64,000 bases of DNA from Rotaria sordida (taxonomy: Eukaryota > Rotifera > Eurotatoria > Philodinida > Philodinidae). The notes under the pieces are model-generated. The model saw only the letters and a program-made list of their open reading frames with translations, did not search any database and was not told the DNA's origin. The stretch is from contig CAJNOL010000087.1 in the NCBI GenBank assembly GCA_905250125.1, forward strand, positions 220,743-284,742, written 5' to 3'. How positions within the stretch are numbered: the stretch's first letter is position 1; each line of letters begins with the position of its first letter. This document shows positions 12,219-32,731 of this stretch, piece by piece. A program made the position numbers and the translations under genes.

Positions 12219-15200
12219 ATGGACGCATCTGAACTTGAATTAAGTCGTATTCATGGATTTACATCATGGATAAATATGCGATTAATGCCATTTGAACAAG
12301 GTCTTAATAATATTTTAACAGATTTAATGAAAGGTACTAATATGAAAATGTTATTACAAAGTGTTACGGGAACAACAACAGAAAAAATTCAATCATTTGA
12401 AAAATTAAGTCCTGAACAAATAAGAACTCGATGTGAATGGGCTGTTAAACATTTAAAAGAACAGTAGAATATGATTTTTTTTTCTTCGTACTCCAGAAAA
12501 ATCTTTAAAAAAAATGTTTGTTTATTTTAGTCAAGTTATACCAGAAGATGTTCACGTAGATGCTCGTTTATTTGCTGTTCGAAGTGCGAAACATGTTTGT
12601 ATCGAAATCTTTCTTTTTTTTTTATGATAAGAAAGTGGTTTTTTTTGTTAATGTTAGGTATTTGATCTTCTTTGGCGATTAGTCGAACATGATATTTGGT
12701 TTTTATGGGAACGTATTGATTTTCTTCTTCAAGATGATGCTAGTGCATTATTACAAGTACCACTTAAGGTAAGATGACGAAAATTGAAAGTTTGAGTAAT
12801 TTTTTTTTCTTGATGATTTATATATACTTTGATAAAGTTCTACAAGTAAACGTATTTTTAAAAATGTTTTGCTCTTTTTATGTACACAAAAACGATTTTA
12901 AATACTGTGATCATCTTATTGTATAGAAAAATCACTTGATTTTGAGAATCAAGGACTGACTTTCTTTTTTATTCGGTTGTAACAATTATAAAAGTATTCT
13001 TTTTAATCGTTATGAAAAATTGACTATATAAACATAATTTTCGTCTTACTGTAGTAAAACTTGATTAGGTTTTTTTCTCTCACTTATGTTGCTACTGTAG
13101 TTTGTAAATCAACCTAGTTAATTTTTGGCAAGATATGAAATCAAATAAAACGTGCTATTCGAATCAGCATCAAAAGAGTCGCAAATATATGAATAGATTT
13201 TTTCATAAGATTTAAATCAAGAACCGACCGACAAGATGACATTTTTTCCGTTCGAAATGCGTTGTTTTTTGTGTTAGAAACCTTTCATTCGGACAAAAAT
13301 AAACATCGTATTCGTAATCAGTGCAAAAAATTGAAAATAGACGATGTATTGTCTAGTACAAATAATATTCCTCACAAAACTTGATTGTTGTTTCCCTCAG
13401 TTTTTTCTTTTTTTTTATAAAATTTTTCCTGTAGGGAGCGACAGAGAAGTTTTTCAGGAAAATTAATTCTATCATGAAATATTTCATCTGACCCAGTTTT
13501 TTGCGTTGATTATGGATATGGTCTGTATTTTTGTCCGAGCGAAAGGTTTCTAACAACAAGAGAACTTATTTCGGGGATCAAAAATGTCATCTTGTAATTT
13601 GTCAATATCAATCTTTGATTTTGGCCAACTGAAGAAAGTCTTATAAAAATATCTATTCATATGTTTGTGACTCCTTTGTTGCTGATTCGAATGGCATATT
13701 TTATTTGGTTGCATATCTTGTTAAAAATGAAACAGATAGATTTGCAAACTACAGTAGCAACATGAGGAAGTAAAGAAATCAGTTAGGTTTTACTTCAGCT
13801 AGGCGAAGATTACATTTTTATAGTCAGTTTTTCGTAACGATGGAAAACATAACTTTTACAATTTTTACAACCAAATAAAAAAAGCAAGTCAGTCCTTGAT
13901 ATCTTAAATAAAGTGACTTTCCTATACAATAGGATGATCTCAGTATTTTGAATTGTTTTTATGTACATTAAGGAACGCGACATTTTTAAAAGTAAAGTGG
14001 AGATAAAAGAGTTTAGAAGCATAGTATAATTGACTTTTTCTCTTAACAGTAACAGGTAGAACAAACTGAAGAAAAGATTTGATTAGCTGAAATGATTTCC
14101 TATCAGGAGAGGTGCTTGTCAAATTTCCATAAACAGGTTTAGATGAAAAATTGATGACTGGAAACCAGTTTTCTGAATTCTATTAAAAACGTTTGGCAAA
14201 CAAATTCATCTAATAGAGGAAACATTTCTGAACAAAATAAAATATTCTCGAGCTCTTCACAACCTATCTTCAGCGAATAGCACTCATTCTACAAAAGACT
14301 CCAAAGTGCAAAATATAGCAAATTCATATAAATTTTCATAAGAACAACAGAAAACAGCCTTTTAGATCTATCATACAATATTTTCTCTAACAGATGAACT
14401 TGTTTGCAAAATGTTTTCAAGAGAATTCAGAAAACTGGTTTTCCAGAGATCTTTTACACAGATCTGTTGATACAAATTTGACAAGTACTTCTCCGGATAG
14501 GAAATTATTTCAACTAATCAAATCTTATCTCCGATTTATTTTAGCTGTTAGCATTAAGGAAAAAAGTCAAAAATACTTCGTTTTTAAACTTTTTATTTTT
14601 ATCTTACATTTTCTTATTGAGCTTGATAAGCTCTTTTTAACCTTATATAAATTATCAAGAAAGATGTGTGCTCAAATTTTAAATTTTCGTTACGTTAAAT
14701 AAAAGAAAATTTTATTATTAAAATGACGTAGTTTATGATTTGATTTTAGTGGATTCCAACTATTGATTCGTCATCTGATATTGATAAATCGAAAAAAAAT
14801 ATATCACTCTTGGCTGGTTTTGGTACAAAAGATGTTGTAGATGATGTAATGAGTCAAGCTGGTCAAGTAAGAATAAATAATAGGAAACTTTTGAATTAAA
14901 TTCATTTATTTCTAATAAATAGTCGGGTAAAAAACCAGGTAAATTTTCTGAAACAGAACCAATGCTTGCTTTTTCAAAACGAAACCTTACTAAAAAATAT
15001 CCAAAACCAAGTGCATGTATTATTGAAATGATTCAACTTGTTTTACAAGTAAATTTTTCTGTTTAAATAAATTTATTGTTTTATTTTATTTTTTTTACTA
15101 TAGAAAACTTCAGAAGGACGAAGAATAAATTTTACTAAACTACAAGAACTATCCGATTTACGTATTTTATGTAGTTTAGTCAATTATTTTATACCAAATC

Positions 15201-18200
15201 TTATTCCAACTGAAATTTTACTCAATGACAGGTTATAGATTTATCTTTAATTTTTATATGAACATAGACTTTCTTTTTCTATGTTATAGATGGAGTTTAA
15301 ATTTAACATTAGCCATTATTGATGATGTTCTTTGTTGTAAATCAAATTTAAATTCTGAAGATCTTGTTTTGGTAAATAAATCTTAGAAAAAAAAGAGGAA
15401 TTTAAATTTAAATTTATTTCTTGCTTTTTTAAGGCTGATGAAATGTCAATTTGTGCATTTATGTGTTATTTTTTTCTAGTCTTTTTTAAATATCATCAAA
15501 GTGATATTGCTACTCAACGAACAGTATAGTGTTTGAAAAAAAAAACACAAAAATCTTTGAAAATTAATTTACATATTTAGGATGAAATTCGTCGAAAACA
15601 TTTTAATGCTTTGCAAAAACTTCGTGCGTCAGATCAAGTTGATATAGACGAAGATAAAACACATTTGGAACAAGAAATATTACAATGCAAATCCGGTAAA
15701 TAATAACGAATGTTTCTCAATATCTTACTATATGTTTTGATTGTTTAATAAGAGTATTTTTCGATGTTAGTGTCTTTCGATTGATAGAAATAGCAAATTT
15801 TCCTCAACATAAAACAGTTCCACATTTCTTGGTGAATAGATAGGGAAAGCTGTCTTGACAGTATTATTGTCTAACGAGAAAATATACCTAACTGTTGGAC
15901 GCCGTTCGACTTTATATTATGGCTACGAATAGATGTCAGTGAGACTAAGACAAACTTAAAAGGATTCGAGTCCATGACCTACAATTTTTCTGAGAGTAAG
16001 GCATCACAGAAAAATCCAAAAACAAAAAAGTTTCGATTTGAGATTTGGCTTATAGGTACTTTTGATAACCATTAGATTGTCCTGAAAATTTCAACGAAAA
16101 CGAATATGTCGTTCTCGAATTATTCAATTTCCAAGAAAACCAGTTGTTTACCATAGAAGGGCAAAATAAATGAGCCTACTTCAAAATCAAATATCTCGAG
16201 AAAGATATGTTCGTTTCCGTTGAAACTTTTAGGACAATCTAATGACCATCGATCGCGCCTATAGGTCAAATTTTAGGTCAAAACTCTTTTTTTTTTGGAT
16301 TTTTTGGCAATGCCTAACTTTCAATAAAATTCTAGCCCATGAGCTCAAATGTTTTTAAGCTTGCCTTAATCTCACCGAAATCTACTCGTAGCCATAATAT
16401 AAAGTCTAATGGCATTCGACAATTGGGTATGGTCTATCGCTAATAGATGAATATAAGGTTACACACCGTTCTGTTCAAATATCCGAAATAGAGTATTCCG
16501 TAAGTCACTATACTAAAAAAAGTTTTGAATATCTCTCTTATGGCTCTATAGGATTAACTGGTTTTTTTGTATCGGTGATAGAGGACACTTTGAATTTTCT
16601 AATCGTATATTCCTACAAAGCAGCACTTTTAGGTGTAATATGTAATAAGGTCCTTTTCTGGCTTTCGAAAATATTATGCAGGGTTTTATATTTCTTCACT
16701 ATTATGGGCCTCAAACTATCTAGGTTCCTTTCTCTTTCTTTATCAAAATTCATTTGACATCTCTAAACATACAGTGATTTGTACATTTCTAAAAAATGGT
16801 TTGTTATTCCATCATCAAAAACTTTGATAGAATGCGCACTGAGTAAACTGACGCAATTTTAGAATTTTCACAGCTATCAAATTTGAGATCAATGTGTCTG
16901 ATTATTCCAAATGTGTCAAATGAATGTCTATAAAGAAAGAGAACGAGATCTGGATAGTTTGAGATTCACAATACTGAAAAAAATTTAAGAAAAACCTATA
17001 GACTATTTTCCGAAAGTCAAAAAAGGACTTTATTATATATTGAATCCGAAATTACTACTTTGTAGAAATACATGGATAGAAACTTGGAAGTGGTCTCTGT
17101 CGCCGGTACAAAAACCAGTTCGTCCAAAAAGCAATAAAATAGACATTTAGTACTTTTTGGGATAGCAACTTTTTGGACATCCTGTATATTGCAACGACAG
17201 ACATTTTCGACCAATGGACATAGGATCACGCTAAAGAAATTGAGAATATTCGTCTTGTGATACTAAAATAAAGAAATGACATCTACAAATCAGAACAACT
17301 TTCCTTATCTATTCGACAAGAAATATTGACTACTGTTGAATTCAGATTATCGAAAGATATTCTTGTTAAACAATGGAAACCTGTTGTCACAAAAATTTGA
17401 CAAAATTTTTTTTACTTTCGATTATTCGTTTAAAGCATGTCCTGAAAAAATAATTTCATCCAACAAATATTATAAGTGATCAGAGTCCGACTCGAGTCGA
17501 GTCATGAAAAAACATAGTTGATCTCGAGTCGGATCTGCAGTCTGTACATTTTCCAGATACAAAAGGTGTTTTGAATGTTGCTTTCGTTTAAAAGTTCTAT
17601 CAGAGGGCATGAAAAAGCTTAGTAGAACAAGAAGTTATGTGTGGCACAGGCTTTTCTTTTACTGCGTCGACTTTTCTTTATTAACATCGGACAATGATAC
17701 ATAGCGAATGCACTATCTGTTCAATGGTGGTCTAGCGGTTTCAGATAGAGTCCGACTCGGATCGGATCACAAAAATTTGACCTATGCAGAACACTGTGAG
17801 AGATGTCATAAAAATACCGAAAGGGCCATTCTTTCTAAAACGCTCTTCGTATTAAAGCTTCTTTACGAGTTGAATGGTGAATGAGTATAGTCGTTGACTA
17901 TCAAGAGAATGGAACTGAGACGTATCAAATTAAATTCGAAAATATTTACTAAGAAAAATTCATATTATATATTTAGATTTAACTAATATAAGAAAGAAGT
18001 ATGATTTACGTAGTGCATTACAATGGCGTGAACATATTGACCAAACTCGAGTGAAAGTAAGATGATAATGAACTGTTTTTGTACTCTACAAAAATTGATC
18101 TCCTAAGGTAATAACAATAATTGGAAATAAATTAAAAGTACGTTTTGATTGGTTTGATGTACCTGAAGAAATGACAATTGCTGAAATTTGTCGACGAAAA

Positions 18201-20995
18201 GCAGTTAATCTAGTAATGATATTTTCAAAAAAATAAAATAAAATAATCGAAATAAAACATTTTTTGTTCTTTTCAATTAGGTTCTTACTGAAGGTTATGC
18301 ATTTTATCGAATATTAGATAGAAAACAAGAAATTGTTACAGCAGAACGATCATTTATTTTAATACATAAACAAACACGACAGATTATTGTTGATAAATCA
18401 TTATGTAAAAGTAAAGATTTTATTCAAATTTATATTTATTTCACATAAAGTTTATTCAGAGGATGATGACAGTCTAAATCCAGTTATTCGAAAAGGTAAA
18501 CAAGAAAAAAGACAATAGAAAGATTTTCTAATTTTTTTTTCTTTCATTTACTAGCAAATATTCGTTCAATATTAGGTATTGCTAATATTAGTGATCATAC
18601 TGAAGTTAAAGCTGATCGATATCCTCAATATGAAGTATCAAGAAAAAAAAAATTTTGTGTTTTTTTTTCTCTCTATTTAATTTTTATTTATTCTAAAATA
18701 GGTCTATATCAATGCTCCATCTCAAAATAAAACGTTACCTGATAAAACAATATTTTTATATCAAGTTTTTCCTGAATCATTAAAATTTTATCATAATTTT
18801 CTTCTTAAAGCTTGTGCTGAAGGTCATTTAGATTCTGTTGTACATCTCGTACAATTTCTTCAAAAACTTTATCCTAATTTTATTAATTTGCATGAATCAA
18901 ATTCAGATAATACGGCATTACATGTTGCTTGTAAACATAATAATATGGTTAAGTTTCTTATTTTTTGTTTTGACTTTAATGTTTCAAATTTGTGTTTTTT
19001 TTCTATTTTAAAGAATATTGCTCGTTATTGTTTGGATAATGGTGCTTATGTTGATAGTTTAAATAAAGATGGGAATACTCCATTATTTTGTGCAGCCGAA
19101 AGATTTGCAAATTCATGTGCAAAGGTGAATGAAAAACAGAATCTATAGAGAATTCTTCTGAAATATTTAATTTTCTATTGATTAGCTTTTACTTGAATAT
19201 GGTGCAGATATAACAATTGTTAATAATCGAAAAAAGACGATTAGAGAATCATGTATTAGTGATGAATTTCAACAAACAGTAACAGGTATAAAAAAACTAT
19301 CATAGAAGAATATGTTCATTTTGATTTATTGTAGATGTAAGTACTTTTATCGCATCTGTAGTACCGGCATTAACAAATGGCGATAAAGAAATACTTGATA
19401 GAGTGATTTGTGATCACGTTGAAGAACGATATACACTCAGGTAAAATATTTTTCTTTGGCTTTTTTTCTTTCTATTCGTTATGAATTATTTCATTTTTTT
19501 TATTAGTTCATTAAATAGCAGGTAAATTGAATATAAGTTTTCTCAATATAGTAATATTGTATTGTTTTAATTAAGATTTGTCAATGGAAGTACTTTAATT
19601 CATACAGCATGTTATTTTAATAATTTAGCTTCTGTAAAACGTCTTCTTAGATTAGGTGTCAATCCTGACGTAAGAGATTATCAGGGTAAAACACCTCTTC
19701 ATCATACACAAGATATAAAAATTATAAAAGTTTGTTTCTTTCTACTTTCTTTCCTTTTTTTTTATTATAATTTCTCTTCTTAATAGTTACTTGTTGAATC
19801 AAATGCTGATATAAATGCAATAGATAACGATGGTAATACTCCATTACATACAAAATGTGCTGGTGAATATAATAAACCACTTGAATTAAATGCTATTCAA
19901 ATTTTACATGAATATGGAGCTGTATTAGATAAATGTAATGCAAATGATGAAACATGTTTTCATCTTGCAGCACGAAATGGACATACAGAAATCTTACAAT
20001 TATTATTTGAACTTGATGAAAAAACTATTCGAGAAGCTGTTCGAGTAGCAGAACAAAAATTAAGTCCACAAAATTTATCGACACTTGCATTAGCAGTACG
20101 TTATGATCATTTAGATTCCGCAATATGGTAAAAAAAAGAAGAATTTTTTTTAATGAAAAATTGAAATAAGAATTCTTGTTGTTTTTTTCTATAAAGGTTA
20201 TCTGAACATGAATTTACATTTAAACAGAATGAACCTAAAGATTTAATTAATGATATTTTAACAGAAAAAATAATTTCGTAAGATTTTTATTTTTATAATT
20301 AGTTATAAATTGAAAAAAAAATTAATTTGTAAAGGACAGAACCTGAACGTCTTTTACAATTTGTTTGTAAAGAGGGTAATGCAACATTATCAACTATTTA
20401 TGATGGAAGCAATACGTAAGAGTATTTGAATTTCTTTTTTATTCAAAAGAAATAATTAAAATAATTAATTTATAACTAGTGCTCTTCATTTGGCTGCATC
20501 AATGGCATCTACAGAACCATTAAAATTATTAATATCGCTTGGTTTTGATCCAAGTGTAGTTAATCAATCAAAAGAAACACCTTTATTTGTCGCTACTCGA
20601 ACAAATAATATAGATGCAGCATGTGTTCTTATTGAAAATGGTACTGATTGGCGAATTAAAAATATGGAAGGTAAATTTAGTTTCATAATAATATTTCAAA
20701 ACTTATTAACAACATTAATTCTTTAGGTTATACGGCATTTGATTATATTCTGGATATTGATGAATGGTTAGCATCAAAAAAATTTGATGAAGATACATAT
20801 GCATGTCTTCAAGCTTATAAATATAAAGATATTCGAACACTTATATATACAATATCATCAAAACTTGATAAATTTGATGCACGTTTAACAGCAAATCGTA
20901 ATATTCATTTACAAAAAGCATTTCAAAAATTTAATTATGAAATTGATAAAACTGAAGAAGAAGTTTTTCGATCACCACGTCTACGAAAACGATAA
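12219..20995 (+). CDS. Tandem CH-domain and ankyrin-repeat protein
   Basis: Not recognised as a named protein. Exons: 12219-12463, 12531-12594, 12658-12768, 14750-14866, 14923-15048, 15104-15231, 15290-15371, 15434-15523, 15581-15695, 17977-18056, 18108-18212, 18281-18410, 18460-18495, 18555-18634, 18702-18947, 19014-19124, 19186-19285, 19335-19440, 19507-19521, 19576-19729, 19787-20127, 20197-20277, 20335-20415, 20480-20670, 20727-20995; 1,067 aa. Residues 5-135 look like a calponin-homology domain (FTSWINMRL, LTDLMKGTNMKMLL, HVFDLLWRLVEHDIWF). Residues about 205-321 look like a second CH domain (LRILCSLVNYFIPNLIP, DEMSICAFMCYFF). A charged linker and a possible ubiquitin-like segment (387-465) follow. 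Ankyrin repeats run from about 500 to 1000 (NTALHVACKHNN, DGNTPLFCAAE, GKTPLHH, DGNTPLH, ETCFHLAARNGHTEILQLL, NTALHLAAS, KETPLFVATRTNN). CH pairs commonly bind actin, so a cytoskeletal linker is inferred. The 15-nt exon 19 and the donor of exon 12 are the least certain parts. Confidence 0.85.
12840..13995. repeat. Long inverted repeat in intron 3 of the CH-ankyrin gene
   Basis: Arms of roughly 500 bp. CAAGGACTGACTTTCTTTTT at about 12951 pairs with AGCAAGTCAGTCCTTG at about 13883. TTGCTACTGTAGTTTG at 13089 pairs with CAAACTACAGTAGCAA at about 13745. Inner arms at about 13280 and 13520 share GAAACCTTTC / GAAAGGTTTC. Borders are approximate. Confidence 0.75.
14000..14650. repeat. Second inverted repeat in intron 3 of the CH-ankyrin gene
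   Basis: GGAAACCAGTTTTCTGAATTC at about 14160 pairs with GAATTCAGAAAACTGG at about 14423, and GAAATGATTTCCTATC with GGATAGGAAATTATTT. An open frame of 102 codons at 14394-14702 falls in the right arm and is not considered a gene. Confidence 0.7.
15880..16435. repeat. Inverted repeat in intron 9 of the CH-ankyrin gene
   Basis: TATATTATGGCTACGA at about 15931 pairs with TCGTAGCCATAATATA at about 16386. AGATTGTCCTGAAA at about 16074 pairs with TTTTAGGACAATCTA at about 16226. The centre is near 16160. Confidence 0.75.
16520..17230. repeat. Second inverted repeat in intron 9 of the CH-ankyrin gene
   Basis: CCTACAAAGCAG at about 16611 pairs with CTTTGTAGAAATA at about 17059. CTCAAACTATCTAG at about 16711 pairs with CTGGATAGTTTGAG at about 16951. 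It lies 65-90 bp from the preceding inverted repeat. Confidence 0.7.
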
Positions 20996-22223
20996 GATAT
21001 TACTAATTAACAATAACATTTATTATCAATTGGTGACACAAGAGTTTTGTATTTTATTTTTGTATTTAGTGTGCCACTTTGTTTTTATTTGAACTTTAAA
21101 TAAAAATTAAGCAAATCTTTTTTTATTAAAAACAATATAAATAAAGACTCATAGGAAGACATTCAGTGCAAATCTCATAATCAATTGACTATTTGATATT
21201 TTTCAACCATTCTTATCCTATTTAAGAATATATCATCTATACACAGGATATCACAAAACAGTTCAAACTATATACATACTTTTTTTCACTATTATAGTAT
21301 GTTCTTTAAAGTTTTATTTAAAATAATTTGATTTCTAACAAATATTCAATATGATTACAAGACTTCCTCTACTTTAGTCTAAAGTAAAGATATCGAAAAT
21401 AAAAAGACTTGAAATCAAAATACCGAAAACTGAAGTGAAAACTTCTGAATATTTTCTTGTTCAGAAAATTAAAAAAATCAAGCAGATAAATTCGAATCAA
21501 ATGTTTACTATTAAGAAATAAAGAGTCAAAGACAAGTGAAAAGACTTTTATATCTTAGTTTATCAACGCTAAGTAAAGTCCCTATTGAATAATCATAATT
21601 TTTTTGCCACAACTAAAAACAAACCATTGCAAAGATTTGATGCTGTAATGAGATAATCATTATATCAATTATATAAGGTATTTATTCGATTGTGTAATGC
21701 TATTGACCGTTTATATTTCTGTTTCAATGCACCAGAAAGTTGTAGATGCGGGTATTGCTCTACTCTTCACGCACACGCAGGCCCACACTCACACGCCCAC
21801 ACCCACTCTCAGTAACATGATATTCAATGCAATTGTAATAGTGAGTTATATATTCGAAATAGGAAATCAATTTTGTTCTCGATATCAATTATCAGCATTA
21901 AAAAAAAATTTTCTTTAAAAAAAAACACAATACATGATTGTTTATTCCAACAAAGAATTTAATTACCCATATCGATTTAACAATGCATTAAAAACAAAGA
22001 GATATACCTAAATGTCATCTAAAAACACAGAACATTATTTTTTAATGTTGTGTAACTTATTGCAAATGCAGACGAAAACACAAAAAAAAAGCCAATAACA
22101 CCATTTGTTATTATAAAAGCCAACTAAGCATAATTATAAGAGTAATAACAACAAAATTAATCAATAAGAATACGTTTCAATTTAATTAAAAACAAACAAG
22201 AATTTGGTTATTTTTGTGTTTTT
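20996..22223. other. Convergent 3' region between CH-ankyrin and GFAT genes
   Basis: Holds the 3' UTRs of both genes. AATAAA-type poly(A) signals occur after 20996 (AAATAAAAATTAAG near 21100). A CA-rich stretch lies at about 21770-21805. No other gene is seen. Confidence 0.6.
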
Positions 22224-30371
<8,148 letters not shown>

Positions 30372-32731
30372 TGTTGTTTACTTGATTGGATTTTTTTCTG
30401 ATAGAAAAAAAAGAAATGATTGATTAAAAATCTTAAAACATAAAAAAAAGAAGCACATATATATAGTCAGTGAACGCAAAACAACAATATGATGAAATGT
30501 GCTGTTGTATTAGAGTATTCAACGTGGCATAAATGCATAGGACAGCGAACAAAAGCAAGGATTTGTCATTCTCTTCGCGTACACACTAACGACGACTCTG
30601 ATCATAAAGAAAAAAAAAGAGAAAAAAAAAAAGAAATAGAAACTGAAGAAAAACATTCATGACAACCTATAAGTGCATAAGCAGACAAATAAGAGTCCCG
30701 TTAACTAAGAAACGTATACCGCATATCAAGGTGTAAACTTGACCCAATCAATCATGCGGAAAAGACAATGTGAGAGTGCTGTAAATAAGAGCGAAATAAG
30801 GAGATAGATATATATTTCATCATGAATATAATTCAAAATAAAATATTAAGTGGGTGTGTGACCGATTACAACAGACAAATAGCAAACAAAATTATCTAAT
30901 CTTATGGTCTATCTTGTTCAAACTTATACATATGTAAGTTGTATGAGATATGCAATAGCAAAAATAGATTAAAATTCTGTTGATTTTTCTTATATAAGAA
31001 ACTGTTGATTGAAATTATACAATAAATCCATAATTGACAAAGGATATTCTAAAATTTGTGATTATTCATACATAAATTTATTTTGTTGTTCTACTTGAAT
31101 GACAGAGAATGTTATATCATTAATAAAAATGATTATATTCAAATATGAACTATTCTACTATTTATGAATTTTTACACATTGAAAATTTCAATATGGGTTA
31201 TGAGTACAAAAGAAATGTATAAATCGTCCAATTTTGAGCATCAATAGTCTGAATTCTTAGACATATTGTTTTTCGATCTGTTCATTAATATATTTAGATA
31301 AAGATGATAAACATAAACAATTCTATTATTCAAATGATAATTTGATATATTTTTTTCAAGCTATTATTCTCCATTCTATAAGATATAAAAATGACAATAT
31401 AACAATGATTCGTAGTCTTACCACAGAATCGAAAAAAAAAACGCTGACATCTTAAAGAACTCGAGCTATTCTTTATTTTCTTTTAATTATAAAACAATCG
31501 AAGTCATATCTTTCTTAGCATTATCAGCAATATATCAACGTCTAGAGAATGACTCATCATAATATGCATTGATAATAATCAATGATTTAAATCAGATGGA
31601 CATGAGAAAACGACAATTGGTTGAGTACCTGTAAAAACTGCGGACATCACCAAAGCTACAATATAAGATCGAATTCGAATCGAATATTTTACGGACATCC
31701 GTAGTGAATTTGATTTTTACTTATACAAAAGATGTTTTACAATTAAAAGAAGAAAAACATGGGTATCCGTAGAATATTTGTTTCACGTTCTATTTTATTT
31801 TGCAGTTTTGTTTATATCCGTAGTTTTTACAGATAATCCAATTAGTCGCATGTTTGATAGAAACGTGATTCGGTTTTATTTTTGCACAAAAGCTCAATTT
31901 ACAGACATGTAACTCGATCACACATAGTACAATGCGAGGACGAGAGTGACATGTGAAAAAAAGGAAGATATGCCACATGCAATGGATAAGTAGATTATCT
32001 CGTCGGTAAACTATAATTAAATACTGACGTTCAACTTCTAGATTTATTGAAATGTTATAAAAAGATGAAAAATATATATTCATTATGAAATAGGAAAAAT
32101 TCCAGCAGACAGATGGGAAAAATCCAATGTGATATCCAGATTTTCTCTTCCGAAAAGGATGTTTTAAAACTTTGAGAAGACGAACATCTATTTTTGGGAA
32201 CATAATACATGGTACAATAGCCACAAATCTTTGGATGATCAACTCGATTTTCAAAGAGGTACTGCCCGTACGCTGGAAAAATAATATGGATTATGAAAAA
32301 TTCTTAAAGCAACTACTGCTTTCTCTCGTGTAATGTGTCATGCAGTACAGCGACTAATAGTCGTAGCGTTCGATTGTCGCTGCAACAAGCAATTGACATC
32401 ATCCAATTGTCGTACATACATTTTTTTCAATTATAGACGATCTGAGAAAACTTATAGTTTATAATCAATCTGAAGAATTGCTCTAATTATCGAACATGTT
32501 TTCTAAACATTACCTGTTCTTATAATCAATATTGGCTAAAATACAAACCCGAAAAATATTTTTTTAATAATTGATGAAAAGAATTAGTGTATATTATTTG
32601 ATATTTTTTTTATTCTTTAACGGTCTAAAAACAAGAATTATAATAAATCTTTTTTTCTTTTCATGTTTCCTTGTTCAGACAGAGAACGATCGATCTTAGA
32701 TTTTGTTTTAAAACTAGTTGTTAAATATGTC
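30372..32731. other. Intergenic region upstream of GFAT and downstream of RPS3A
   Basis: Must hold the GFAT promoter and RPS3A 3' UTR. Apart from the small element at 31629-31832, only AT-rich sequence is seen. The 154-codon open frame at 31790-32254 (minus) overlaps that element, resembles no family I know and is not called. Confidence 0.5.
31629..31832. mobile_element. Short MITE-like element upstream of GFAT
   Basis: About 204 bp with terminal inverted repeats CTGTAAAAACTGCGGACAT and, at the right, the reverse complement of ATATCCGTAGTTTTTACAG. The motif CGGACATCCGTAG and variants recur inside. No open frame spans it. Confidence 0.65.

Noticed and set aside
14394-14702. 102-codon open frame
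   Set aside because: It lies within the arm of an inverted repeat in an intron, with no recognisable protein features.
31790-32254. 154-codon minus-strand open frame
   Set aside because: Overlaps a MITE end, has no domain features, and its hydrophobic and Lys-rich composition reflects base content.
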